64,000 nt of DNA from Nonomuraea coxensis DSM 45129 (GTDB lineage: Bacteria; Actinomycetota; Actinomycetes; Streptosporangiales; Streptosporangiaceae), in NCBI RefSeq assembly GCF_019397265.1, contig NZ_CP068985.1, positions 4,630,501-4,694,500 of the forward strand, given 5' to 3'. Both the position numbers and the translations under genes were made by a program. Below the pieces are notes generated by a model. That model made no database searches, had not been told where the DNA came from, and was given only the letters and a program-made list of their open reading frames with translations. This document shows, one piece after another, positions 14,933 through 22,778 of the stretch (positions are counted from its first letter, which is position 1; the number at the start of each line of letters is the position of its first letter).

Positions 14933-14967
14933 GGACCCGCCCTCCTCCGTACGGGGAGGGCGGGTCC
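14933..14967 (+). terminator. Hairpin terminator after the MFS gene
   Basis: GGACCCGCCCTCC (14933-14945) and its exact complement (14955-14967) form a 13-bp stem with a nine-base loop, 25 bases after the MFS stop. No T-run follows, which is common for actinobacterial terminators. Confidence 0.8.
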
Positions 14968-15225
14968 GTCGTCGAAGGTCGAACGAGGTGCCGGGGAGGG
15001 TCCTTGAGATGGAGACATCCTGATGTTCCTCGTCGCTGCCGGAGGAGGCATCCGGCCGGATCCGCGTGACCGCCGCTTCCGGCCGGTCAGGTGGATCGGG
15101 CACCTGCCCCCATCGTGCGCCCTGATCAACCCGCGCGGCCGGACACCTCGGCGACCAGGCGCCGGCTCGGCGATGGCGGCCACGGACGCGTGGTCCAGCT
15201 TCACCCCCTTGGGCGAGGCTCGGTG
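14968..15225. other. Gap with no supported gene
   Basis: The stretch between the terminator and the serine hydrolase stop has short open frames on both strands but none with a ribosome site, recognisable domain or steady codon pattern. Confidence 0.5.
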
Positions 15226-16455
15226 TCAGGCGTCGATGGCCTGGTAGACGGTGGTCCAGAAGTCGCTCATCAGGTGGGCCGGGTCCGGCACGGTGTAGCC
15301 GAGCTGGCAGAGCAGGATGCCGGTGAGCTGGTTGGCCGGGTCGGCGTAGGCGGAGGTGCCGCTGCCGCCATCCCAGCCGAACTGGCCGACGGGCGCGTAG
15401 TCGCCGCGGTAGGTGCGCACCGCCATGCCCAGGCCCCAGCCGCCCTGCTGGCCCTGGCCGAAGGAGATGTGCACGGCGTTGCGGGCCAGCGCGGTGCGGG
15501 CGGCGTTCTGCTCCGGGGTGAGCCGGTTGGTGGTCATCAGCTCCACCGCCGGCCGCGACAGGATCCGCCGGCCCTCGTGAACCCCGCCGTTGAGCAGCAT
15601 CCGGAAGTAGGCGTGATAGTCGTCGGCGGTGGAGACCAGGCCGCCACCGCCGCCCTGGAACGCCGGCGGCTTGCTCCACCGGCCGCCGGCGGGCTCGTCC
15701 CACACGAGGAACTCACCCGTGGCCGGGTCGGGGGCATACAGGGCAGGCAGCCGGTCGATCCGGTCGGCGGGCACGTGGAAGCCGGTGTCGGCCATGCCCA
15801 GAGGCTCGAAGATGCGCTCACGCAGGAACTCCCCGAAGCTCTGGCCGGTCACCCGGGACACCAGCACGCCGGCCAGGTCGCTGCTGATCTGGTACTGCCA
15901 CTGCTCGCCGGGCTGGTGCATCAGCGGCAGCTCGCCCAGGCGGCGCATCCACTCGTCCTGCTCGGGCACCTCGGCCGGCAGGTTCGGCGTCAGCCCCCGC
16001 TCGAAGACGGCGTTCAGGATCGGGGTGCCCAGCGCGGTCATGTCCATACCCAGGCCGAACGTGGAGGTCAGCACGTCCCGCACGGTGATCGGGCGGCGGG
16101 CCGGCACCGTGTCGTCCAGCCCGGCGTCGATGCTCCTGAGCACCTGCCGGCCCGACAGCTCCGGCAGCCACGGGTCGACCACGTCGTCCAGCCGCAGCCG
16201 GCACTCATCCAGCAGCACCATCGCCGCCGCGATCGACACCGGCTTGGACGTGGACGCCATCCGGAAGATCGTGTCCCGGCGCATCGGCGCGCCACCGTCA
16301 TGCCGCATCGTGCCCAGCGCCTCCACGTGCGTCTGGCCGCCCCGGCTGACCAGGGCCACCAGCCCGGGGATCTTCCCCGAATCGACATGCCGGGCCAGCA
16401 CCTCACGCAGCCTGCGCAGCCCGGTCGTGGTGAAGCCGGTGTTGTTCTGTCCCAT
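15226..16455 (-). CDS. Serine hydrolase of the beta-lactamase/esterase (class C) family
   Basis: 409 residues from the ATG of MGQNNTGF, which has a GAGGAAG site; an ATG five codons earlier lacks one. The SxxK motif with the nucleophile is STSK in FRMASTSKPVSIAAAM. The second motif is YQIS in WQYQISSDLAG (Tyr kept, Asn replaced by Ser), and the third is GWDGGSGTSAY in the HxG/KTG place. The size and the GQGQQGGWGLGMAVRTY stretch fit EstB-like esterases or D-aminopeptidases rather than secreted beta-lactamases, and there is no signal peptide. It is likely cytoplasmic; the substrate is unknown. Confidence 0.88.
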   Translation of the reverse strand: MGQNNTGFTTTGLRRLREVLARHVDSGKIPGLVALVSRGGQTHVEALGTMRHDGGAPMRRDTIFRMASTSKPVSIAAAMVLLDECRLRLDDVVDPWLPELSGRQVLRSIDAGLDDTVPARRPITVRDVLTSTFGLGMDMTALGTPILNAVFERGLTPNLPAEVPEQDEWMRRLGELPLMHQPGEQWQYQISSDLAGVLVSRVTGQSFGEFLRERIFEPLGMADTGFHVPADRIDRLPALYAPDPATGEFLVWDEPAGGRWSKPPAFQGGGGGLVSTADDYHAYFRMLLNGGVHEGRRILSRPAVELMTTNRLTPEQNAARTALARNAVHISFGQGQQGGWGLGMAVRTYRGDYAPVGQFGWDGGSGTSAYADPANQLTGILLCQLGYTVPDPAHLMSDFWTTVYQAIDA

Positions 16456-16715
16456 GGTGGACTTCCTCATCTGTGATCGGTGTGGCCCGGTGCGCGGGCG
16501 CCGGGCCGTTCATGACGTCCACGATCGCCGGGCGCCCTGATATCGGGCCGTCACCGTCCTGACACGGCCGCTGGCACGCGCGGCCTGGGCACCCGCGAAC
16601 CCGGCGGGACACAGCGGGCAGGAGGCGACATCGCGGGATACGCAGGTCACGGCCCGGATGCGGTCATTGGCCGGTCTTTTGCCGTCCTGCGGGTGCCCTG
16701 GAGAGGGCTGCCTGG

Positions 16716-17426
16716 CTACCGGCGGCCATCCGGGAGAGTGACGAGCCCGCCTTCGTAGGCCGCGATGACGAGCTGAGCCCGGTCGCGGGCGTGCAGTTTG
16801 GCCAGGAGGCGGCCGACGTGTGTCTTGACCGTGCCGACGGTGAGGCGGAGGTGTTCGGCGATCTCGGAGTTGGACATGCCCTTGCCGATGAGGGTGAGCA
16901 CCTCTCGCTCGCGTTGCGTGATGTCGCCGAGGTCTCGTACGAACGGGGCGGGGTGAGCGCCCCGCAGGAACTCGGCGATGAGCCGGCGGGTCACGGAAGG
17001 GGCCAGCAGCGCCTCGCCGGCGGCGACGATCTGGATGGCGGCCAGGAGCTCGGTCGCAGTCGCGCTTTTGAGGAGGAAGCCGCTCGCACCCGCTCGTAGC
17101 GACGCGTACAGGTATTCGTCGAGGTCGAAGGTGGTGAGGATCAGCACGCGGACGCCGGCGCTGTCCGGGTGCGCGCAGATGCGCCTGGTCGCCTCGATGC
17201 CGTCCATGTCGGGCATCCGCACGTCCATGAGGACGACGTCGGGCCGCCGCCGGCGGGCCAGGAGCACGGCTTCGGCGCCGGTGCCCGCCTCTCCCACGGT
17301 GGCCAGCCCTGGCGTGGTGTCGATGAGGACTTTGAGGCTGTCGCGTACCAGCACTTGGTCCTCGGCGAGCAGGACCCGGACGGGCGGCGGGGACGGGTCG
17401 TGCGGAGCGTCGTCGTCGACGGTCAT
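16716..17426 (-). CDS. NarL/LuxR-type response regulator
   Basis: 236 residues. The receiver domain has the phosphorylated Asp68 in DVVLMDVRMPDMDG, with acidic pocket residues in LLAEDQVLVRDS and Lys in GFLLKSATATEL. The output domain is a LuxR helix-turn-helix, DITQREREVLTLIGKGMSNS then EIAEHLRLTVGTVKTHVGR. It overlaps the kinase gene as ATGA, so the two form one two-component system. The divergent membrane gene at 18840 is the likely target. Confidence 0.95.
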   Translation of the reverse strand: MTVDDDAPHDPSPPPVRVLLAEDQVLVRDSLKVLIDTTPGLATVGEAGTGAEAVLLARRRRPDVVLMDVRMPDMDGIEATRRICAHPDSAGVRVLILTTFDLDEYLYASLRAGASGFLLKSATATELLAAIQIVAAGEALLAPSVTRRLIAEFLRGAHPAPFVRDLGDITQREREVLTLIGKGMSNSEIAEHLRLTVGTVKTHVGRLLAKLHARDRAQLVIAAYEGGLVTLPDGRR

Positions 17427-18625
17427 GTCATGGCGCCGCTCTGGTCGTAAGGCAGTCGAGCCGCTACGCGAAAACCTCCCTCGGGCCGGCGGCCTGCGCT
17501 GAAGGTGCCCCCGTACATCTTGGCCCGTTCACGCATGCCGATCAGGCCGTGTCCGCCGTGGCTCGCTCGCGGCGGCCGTCCGTGGCGGGGGCCGTCGTCG
17601 ACGACCTCGATCGCGGCCTCCCGCCCGTCGATGTCCACGGTGACCGCGCAGCGGGTGGGCGCCGCGTGGGTGATGACGTTGGTCAGAGCCTGCTGCACGA
17701 TGCGGTACACCGACATCGCGACCGCGGCAGGCAGCTCGGCTCCTTCGCGGACGGTCAGGTCCACCTCGACCCCGGCGCAGCGGGCGTGGGCGGCCAGTTC
17801 GGGCAGCTCCGCCATGCCGGGAACGGGCAGATGGGCCTGCTGGGGGTCGCTGTCGGAGCGCAGGAGGCCGAGCACTCGGTGGATCTCGGTGAGCGTGCTT
17901 CGGCTGGTCTGTTCGATGACGGTCAGCGCGGCGCGCACCTCCTGCGGCCGGGCGTCGGCGACGTGGTTGGCCACGGTGGCCTTGACGGCGATCAGGCTCA
18001 TGCTGTGGCCGATGACGTCGTGCAGTTCGCGGGCTATGCGCATGCGTTCGTCGGCCACGGCCGCCTCGGCGAGGTGCCGGACGAGGTGGGCGGTCGTGTC
18101 CCGTTTCCAGCGGACAGCCGTCCCGACGGCCCATCCGGCGGCCAGGAGCACACAGATCACGCCGATCTCGATCGGCCAGGCCGGCGGCAGCTCGCTGGGC
18201 GCCGCCGCGGGCTCGAGGCCCGGGAACACCCGCTCGTAGAAGATCAGGACTGCGATCACCGCGGCTGACGCGCACGTCGCCAAGCCCGCCACCGACCACG
18301 CGACCGAGGCTGTGGAGGCCACCAGGTACAACACGAGCACGGTGGGCACGAACGTCACCCAGATGGCGCCTGCCGCGACAGCGCCGGCCACGGTCGCCAG
18401 CACGCCCGCGGCGCACGCGAGAACGAGCACAGCGCGCGGGCGGCGCCGCCGGACGGCGACGGGCAAGCTCACAGCCGCCGCGACCGGCCAAGCCGACCAG
18501 GCGGGCCACCACGACGACGGTCCCGGCGGGTCAACGATGGCGTATCTCATGATCAGCGCCACGACGGCCGCCGTTGCCGCGTCGGCGGCACCCCGCCCAT
18601 CGAGCCGCCGCCCAGCCCACTCCAT
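17423..18625 (-). CDS. Sensor histidine kinase (HisKA_3 type)
   Basis: 400 residues. About six membrane helices in the first 175 residues make up the sensor part (PVAAAVSLPVAVRRRRPRA and WVTFVPTVLVLYLVAS are examples). The dimerisation box is MRIARELHDVIGHSMSLIAV with the phosphorylated His202. The ATPase part has YRIVQQALTNVITHAA (N-box) and HGLIGMRERAKMYGG (G-box). There is no large extracellular domain, so it may sense a membrane signal, like the LiaS/DesK-type kinases that watch the cell envelope. It is coupled to the response regulator downstream. Confidence 0.94.
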   Translation of the reverse strand: MEWAGRRLDGRGAADAATAAVVALIMRYAIVDPPGPSSWWPAWSAWPVAAAVSLPVAVRRRRPRAVLVLACAAGVLATVAGAVAAGAIWVTFVPTVLVLYLVASTASVAWSVAGLATCASAAVIAVLIFYERVFPGLEPAAAPSELPPAWPIEIGVICVLLAAGWAVGTAVRWKRDTTAHLVRHLAEAAVADERMRIARELHDVIGHSMSLIAVKATVANHVADARPQEVRAALTVIEQTSRSTLTEIHRVLGLLRSDSDPQQAHLPVPGMAELPELAAHARCAGVEVDLTVREGAELPAAVAMSVYRIVQQALTNVITHAAPTRCAVTVDIDGREAAIEVVDDGPRHGRPPRASHGGHGLIGMRERAKMYGGTFSAGRRPEGGFRVAARLPYDQSGAMT

Positions 18626-18839
18626 GACGGCACGTTATCGCCCCACCGGATCGCCCGGCATCTGCCCACGGTCGGACCTTCCGCATCCGTCTGGGGTCGT
18701 ACCACTGGCTCGGTCCTGGCGACCAAGATGCGACCTGAGCCAGACGCGCCTCCACCGCGGCGCCCATCACCATGCTGATGCGCCCGGCATCCCCAGCCGA
18801 GGCGCGCGCCGCCGGCATCGACAAGACGGGCAGGAACTC

Positions 18840-19646
18840 ATGACGTTTGATCTTCAGGGGCGATTCACGCGATGGCGGCAGTCCGCTGTGGACCGGCGCG
18901 CCGCCAACGCCACGGCCGACCTGGGCCGGCCACACCTGTTTCCCGGACGATGGGTGAGCGCCATCTCGCTGATCGGCGGCCCCATACTGATCATGACGGG
19001 AACTCTTCTGCGCTCCCCGTTCCACTTCTTCGTCCCTCACCAACTCGCCGCCTACACCCGGCACCCCGCCCTCGTCACCGCCGCCTACACCTGCTTCGCC
19101 GCCGGGTTCGTCCTCCTGTGGCCGGCGGTCATGACGCTGGCGCAACGGATCGCCGCCACCAGCCCGCTGTGGGGACTGTGGGGCGGCTGCCTGGTGATCG
19201 TCGGCCTGTTCACCCGGACCTTCCAGTTCGGCACTGATCACCTGGCCTTGCACCTGACTGACGGTTTTGGCCTGCAGACGATGCTCAAGGGCATCGACGA
19301 CTACTACACGGCGTGGGGAGATACGCGCTGGCATCCGTTCAAGGCCATGTCCGGACCGGCGTTCTTCGGCTGGGTCGTGCTGGCCATCGGCGCCTATCGC
19401 TCCGGCGCCCTGGGGCTGGGCCGCTCGGTCGCACTCGGCCTGATGTCGGTGCTCGCGCTCGGGCCACTCAAAGGCACCCAAGTCCCGCAGTCCTTCATCG
19501 CCGTGGGCGGCCTCTGCGTCGCTTTCATCCCCCTGGGCATCTCCCTGCTGCGCAGCGGCCCCCCGCCGACCGGACGCGCCATGGTCTGGGTCGTGGTCCT
19601 CATCGTCGTGCACATCCTCATGACGGCCTACGGCCCAAGGGGATAG
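18840..19646 (+). CDS. Integral membrane protein divergent from the two-component system
   Basis: 268 residues from an ATG preceded by AGGA. At least six hydrophobic helices are visible (WVSAISLIGGPILIMTGTLL, ALVTAAYTCFAAGFVLLWPA, LWGGCLVIVGLFTRTFQFG, GWVVLAIGAYRSGALGLG and others). A His/Asp-containing loop, FGTDHLALHLTDGFG, sits between helices. No transporter family is recognised. It faces the kinase/regulator operon across a 214-base gap and is therefore the most likely regulated gene of that system. Confidence 0.7.
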   Translation: MTFDLQGRFTRWRQSAVDRRAANATADLGRPHLFPGRWVSAISLIGGPILIMTGTLLRSPFHFFVPHQLAAYTRHPALVTAAYTCFAAGFVLLWPAVMTLAQRIAATSPLWGLWGGCLVIVGLFTRTFQFGTDHLALHLTDGFGLQTMLKGIDDYYTAWGDTRWHPFKAMSGPAFFGWVVLAIGAYRSGALGLGRSVALGLMSVLALGPLKGTQVPQSFIAVGGLCVAFIPLGISLLRSGPPPTGRAMVWVVVLIVVHILMTAYGPRG

Positions 19647-19865
19647 GGCGACGGCCAGGTCCGTTTCCGGCCGATGCCGGCTCCCTTGAGGGAGTCGCTG
19701 ACCGGCGGCCGGAGAAACACCGGCCGGGAGCTCTGCGTGCCCCTGGCGGGACCTCGCGGTGGTTCGCGTGCCACGAGCGTGGGTCATCGTGCAGGGCGAA
19801 CTGCGGACGATCCAGTACGTCACTGCTGCGGCTCCGTCAGGCGGACCGGGTCCGTGTGCGGCGAG

Positions 19866-20276
19866 TCAGTCGAGCAGCGCGGTCGCCTCGACCTCGACGA
19901 GCACGTCCGGCTCGAAGAGGTACTCCACACCGATGAGGCTGGCCGGCGGCATGGGAAGCGGGAGGCCGATCTCTTCGGCGACGGCCTCCACGCCGGCCAT
20001 GAAGTCGCCGATCTTGTCCGGGCTCCACCGGGTCACGTAGAACGTCAGGCGCAGCACGTCCGCGAACGAGGCGCCCGCGCCCGCCAGGCCGAGGGCGGTG
20101 TTCCGCAGTGCCTGGGCGACCTGCCCGGCAAGATCGCCTGGGGCCACCGGGGTTCCGTCGGCCTGGCGGGCGACCTGGCCGCTGACGTGTACGTGAGTCG
20201 CGCCCTTGCCGACGGCCACGTGGTGGTACGGGGTGGGCTGCATCATGCCTTCCGGCGTGAAGTGCTGGACAGTCAT
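19866..20276 (-). CDS. RidA/YjgF-family protein
   Basis: 136 residues, ATG with an AAGGAG site. The Rid fold shows as ATHVHVSGQVARQADGTPVA, DLAGQVAQALRNTALGLAGA, VLRLTFYVTRWSPDKIGDF and PASLIGVEYLFEPDVLVEVE. In true RidA the conserved Arg in the C-terminal P-A-R-x-x-x-G motif deaminates reactive enamines; here the motif reads PPASLIGVEYL without that Arg, so it belongs to another Rid subgroup and may not have RidA activity. It is divergent from an HxlR regulator. Confidence 0.9.
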   Translation of the reverse strand: MTVQHFTPEGMMQPTPYHHVAVGKGATHVHVSGQVARQADGTPVAPGDLAGQVAQALRNTALGLAGAGASFADVLRLTFYVTRWSPDKIGDFMAGVEAVAEEIGLPLPMPPASLIGVEYLFEPDVLVEVEATALLD

Positions 20277-20351
20277 CCCTTTTCTCCTTCAAGTAGGTAT
20301 CCGTACGATATCTAGTACAAAAAGGACACTTCAACGAGACCAGGTTTCGCC
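20277..20351. promoter_or_regulatory. Shared promoter region of RidA-like and HxlR genes
   Basis: This 75-base divergent gap holds TATCCGTACGATA, a small inverted repeat (TATC/GATA arms around CGTAC), and further AT-rich promoter-like sequence. An HxlR dimer binding here would control both genes. Confidence 0.5.
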
Positions 20352-20723
20352 ATGGATACCGACGGAGAACTCCGCATCGACGCCCCCCACCGCGAGCTCC
20401 TCGATCAGGTGCTCGACAAGTGGTCCCTCGGCGTGCTCAACGAGCTCTGCGAACGCCCCTGCCGCTTCAACGAGCTGCGCCGGGCCATTCCCGCGGTCAC
20501 GCAGAAGTCCCTGACCGCCACTCTCCGCCGGCTCGAACGCAACGGCGTGATCGAACGCGAGGTCGTCTCCACGCGTCCGGTGGCGATCAGGTACCGGATC
20601 ACACCGCTCGGCAAGACCCTGCGGCAGCCCGTTGACGTCCTGCTGGCGTGGGCCTCGGAGCACATGCCCGCCGTCGAACGCGCGCGCGACGCCTTCGACA
20701 CACGGGAGGAGACCAGCCTCTGA
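20352..20723 (+). CDS. HxlR-family winged-helix regulator
   Basis: 123 residues. The HxlR/DUF24 domain is plain: LDQVLDKWSLGVLNELCERP, CRFNELRRAIPAVTQKSLTA, TLRRLERNGVIEREVV and VAIRYRITPLGKTLRQPVD. One Cys (ELCERPCRF region) could take part in redox sensing as in YodB/HypR, but a conserved N-terminal Cys is absent. It is divergent from the Rid-family gene, its probable target. Confidence 0.93.
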   Translation: MDTDGELRIDAPHRELLDQVLDKWSLGVLNELCERPCRFNELRRAIPAVTQKSLTATLRRLERNGVIEREVVSTRPVAIRYRITPLGKTLRQPVDVLLAWASEHMPAVERARDAFDTREETSL

Positions 20724-20924
20724 GCGCCCCGCTTCACGCTGGTCCACGGCCCGGAGCGTGCCGGGCCGCGGTACCCGCTCGGCGGCGGAGGTGCGGGGAG
20801 AAGGCCCAGGGCCATGAAGGCGCCCGCGAGGGCTGCGAGTGTCTTCACCCCCATGCCTGCTTTCCTCTCCCCCATGTGAGGGCGAGGAGAAGGCGGGCAG
20901 GGGCGTGGTGAGGATCCGCGCGGG

Positions 20925-21422
20925 TCAGGGGCGGCGGTGCAGGAGCATGCCGGGCCACTCCCCCACCGTGAAGGGGGCTTCGCGGGTGAAGCCACAGCTT
21001 TCGTAGTACGCGACCAGGCGGCCGTCGTCGCCGGCGTAGCAGTCGACGCGCAGGAGGTTCAGGCCGCGCTCGCGGGCCTGGCCGGCGGCGTGGTCGAGGA
21101 GGGTGCGGCCGACGTCGTGGCCGGCGTGGCGGCGGTCGATGACCAGGGCCTGGACGTAGAGCTCGGGCTCGGGGGCGGGGGTGACGTAGTCGTGGGCGTC
21201 CCCGAGGACGATGCAGCCGGCGGGGTCGCCGTCGCGTTCGGCGACGTACATGCCGCCGCCGAAGGCCCAGCGGGTGACCTGGTCGGTACGCCGGGGATTG
21301 CCGGTGAAGGGCTGGTCGCCCCATTGGCCGGTGCGGCCCCGGGCGGCGAGCCAGGCGACGGCGCTGTCGAACATGGCCAGAACGGCGGTGACGTCGTCGG
21401 GGGTGCCGGGACGGATGTGCAC
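20925..21422 (-). CDS. GNAT-family acetyltransferase
   Basis: 165 residues from a GTG in front of HIRPGTPDDVTAVLAMFDS. The GNAT core is present: AGCIVLGDAHDYV, ELYVQALVIDRRHAGHDVG (acetyl-CoA loop R-x-x-x-G-x-D/G) and GLNLLRVDCYAGDDGRLVAY, then YYESCGFTREAPF. A GAGGAA site lies rather far upstream of the GTG. The gene follows the L,D-transpeptidase gene by 29 bases on the same strand. The acceptor substrate is unknown. Confidence 0.88.
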   Translation of the reverse strand: MHIRPGTPDDVTAVLAMFDSAVAWLAARGRTGQWGDQPFTGNPRRTDQVTRWAFGGGMYVAERDGDPAGCIVLGDAHDYVTPAPEPELYVQALVIDRRHAGHDVGRTLLDHAAGQARERGLNLLRVDCYAGDDGRLVAYYESCGFTREAPFTVGEWPGMLLHRRP

Positions 21423-21451
21423 GTCGGGTGTGTTCCTCGCAAAAGGGTGGG

Positions 21452-22654
21452 TCAGGCGTTGTCGTCGTGAAGGGCGCTGCCCTTCTTCCACTGGGAGAAG
21501 GGCATCTGCCAGTAGCCCCAGCCGTTGTCCCATTCGAGCTGGCGGTCGGTGCCGGTGATCTCGACGACGTCGCCGCGCTGCATGGTGTCGTAGAACCAGC
21601 GGGCCTGGTCGGGGCGGGCGTTGACGCAGCCGTGGCTGACGTTCCTGCGGCCCTGGGCCCACACGTTGTCCTTGGCGTGGACGTACTCGCCCGAGTTGGA
21701 GATGCGGACGGCATGGTTGATCATGACGTCGTAGTAGCCCTCGTCGCCCTTCTTGCGGCCCGGGGAGATCATGCGGACGGGGTTGCCGCGTTCCATGGTG
21801 AGGTGGACGCCGGAGGTGGTGGTGTACTCGCGGGTGGTGGCCATGCCGGCGCTGATGCGCATGGTCTGGACGCGCTTGCCGTCCTTGTAGACGTACATCA
21901 TGTGGGTACGCGTGTCGACCTTGCTGATCTGCTTGGCGCCGATCTTGAGGTTCGCGGTGTAGTCCTTGGTGCCGTACAGGCCCTTGCCGGCCTTGATGCC
22001 GGTGATGCCGGCGGTGAAGGTGACCTTCTGGTGGGCGGGCCAGTACTTCGCGGTGCGGTAGATGACCTTGCTGTCGTTGACCCAGCGCCAGGCGCCGTCG
22101 ACGGGCTTCTCCGCGTCGATCTTGAGGGTGCGCTCGATGGTGGCCTTGTTGGTGACGGGCTGGTTGAAGGTCACGATGATGGGCGCGCCGACGCCGAGGG
22201 TCTCGCCCTTGGCGTTGGGGGTGACGTCGATGACCTGCAGGGAGCGCTCGGGCTTGGCGGTGGTGAAGGTGCTGGTGGAGGTGGTGGCGCCGGCCTTGGC
22301 TGTGACGGTGTAGTCGGTGGAGGGCTTCAGCGGCGTCCTGGAGATCCAGCGGGTCTTGTCGGCGTTGTAGCGGCCCTGGATCTCGTCGCCGCCGGCCTCG
22401 ACCGTGACGTCCTCCAGGGCGCCGCCGGCGGCGGCCACGACGATCTTCTTGTCGGGGCTGACGGTGGCGCTGCCCTCGGCGGGGCTGATCTTGACGACGG
22501 GGGCCTCGGGAGTGGCGCTGGTGGTGGCGTCGGACGCGTCAGGCCGGCCGCCCGCGGCGTTGTCGCCGGACGACGAGCAGGACGTGGTCAGCACGGCGGC
22601 AGCCAGCAGGGCGAGCGGGACGGCCGGTGTCCGCCAGGCGGTCGCAACGTTCAA
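21452..22654 (-). CDS. L,D-transpeptidase lipoprotein (Ldt, Ig-like domains)
   Basis: 400 residues from a TTG preceded by GGGGGAGAGGAC; another TTG nine codons earlier lacks a ribosome site. The N-terminus is a lipoprotein-like signal (PLALLAAAVLTTSCSSSGD). Two Ig-like domains follow (about 55-240), as in the mycobacterial LdtMt proteins. The YkuD catalytic domain ends with the active-site motif NVSHGCVNARP, Cys being the nucleophile. The enzyme makes 3-3 cross-links in peptidoglycan outside the membrane. Such cross-links resist most beta-lactams except carbapenems. It stands downstream of RecD2 with its own promoter-like gap. Confidence 0.95.
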   Translation of the reverse strand: MNVATAWRTPAVPLALLAAAVLTTSCSSSGDNAAGGRPDASDATTSATPEAPVVKISPAEGSATVSPDKKIVVAAAGGALEDVTVEAGGDEIQGRYNADKTRWISRTPLKPSTDYTVTAKAGATTSTSTFTTAKPERSLQVIDVTPNAKGETLGVGAPIIVTFNQPVTNKATIERTLKIDAEKPVDGAWRWVNDSKVIYRTAKYWPAHQKVTFTAGITGIKAGKGLYGTKDYTANLKIGAKQISKVDTRTHMMYVYKDGKRVQTMRISAGMATTREYTTTSGVHLTMERGNPVRMISPGRKKGDEGYYDVMINHAVRISNSGEYVHAKDNVWAQGRRNVSHGCVNARPDQARWFYDTMQRGDVVEITGTDRQLEWDNGWGYWQMPFSQWKKGSALHDDNA

Positions 22655-22778
22655 GACTGTCCTCTCCCCCGGGGCGGTCAATCACACCCCAAAAACCTTA
22701 ATGCTCCTGCATGTAAGACGAGGAATCATATGGGAGAGTTCGGTCACATTTAGATCACTGTTCGCCGATCGGAGCAGC

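Noticed and set aside
13442..15703. A 753-codon minus-strand frame across the MFS gene and part of the serine hydrolase
   Set aside because: Antisense of the MFS gene with low-complexity Arg/Gln/Gly sequence, no start signal and no domain.
15226..16455. Class C beta-lactamase (antibiotic resistance gene)
   Set aside because: No signal peptide and the YxN and KTG motifs are altered; size and motifs fit esterase/peptidase-type serine hydrolases better.
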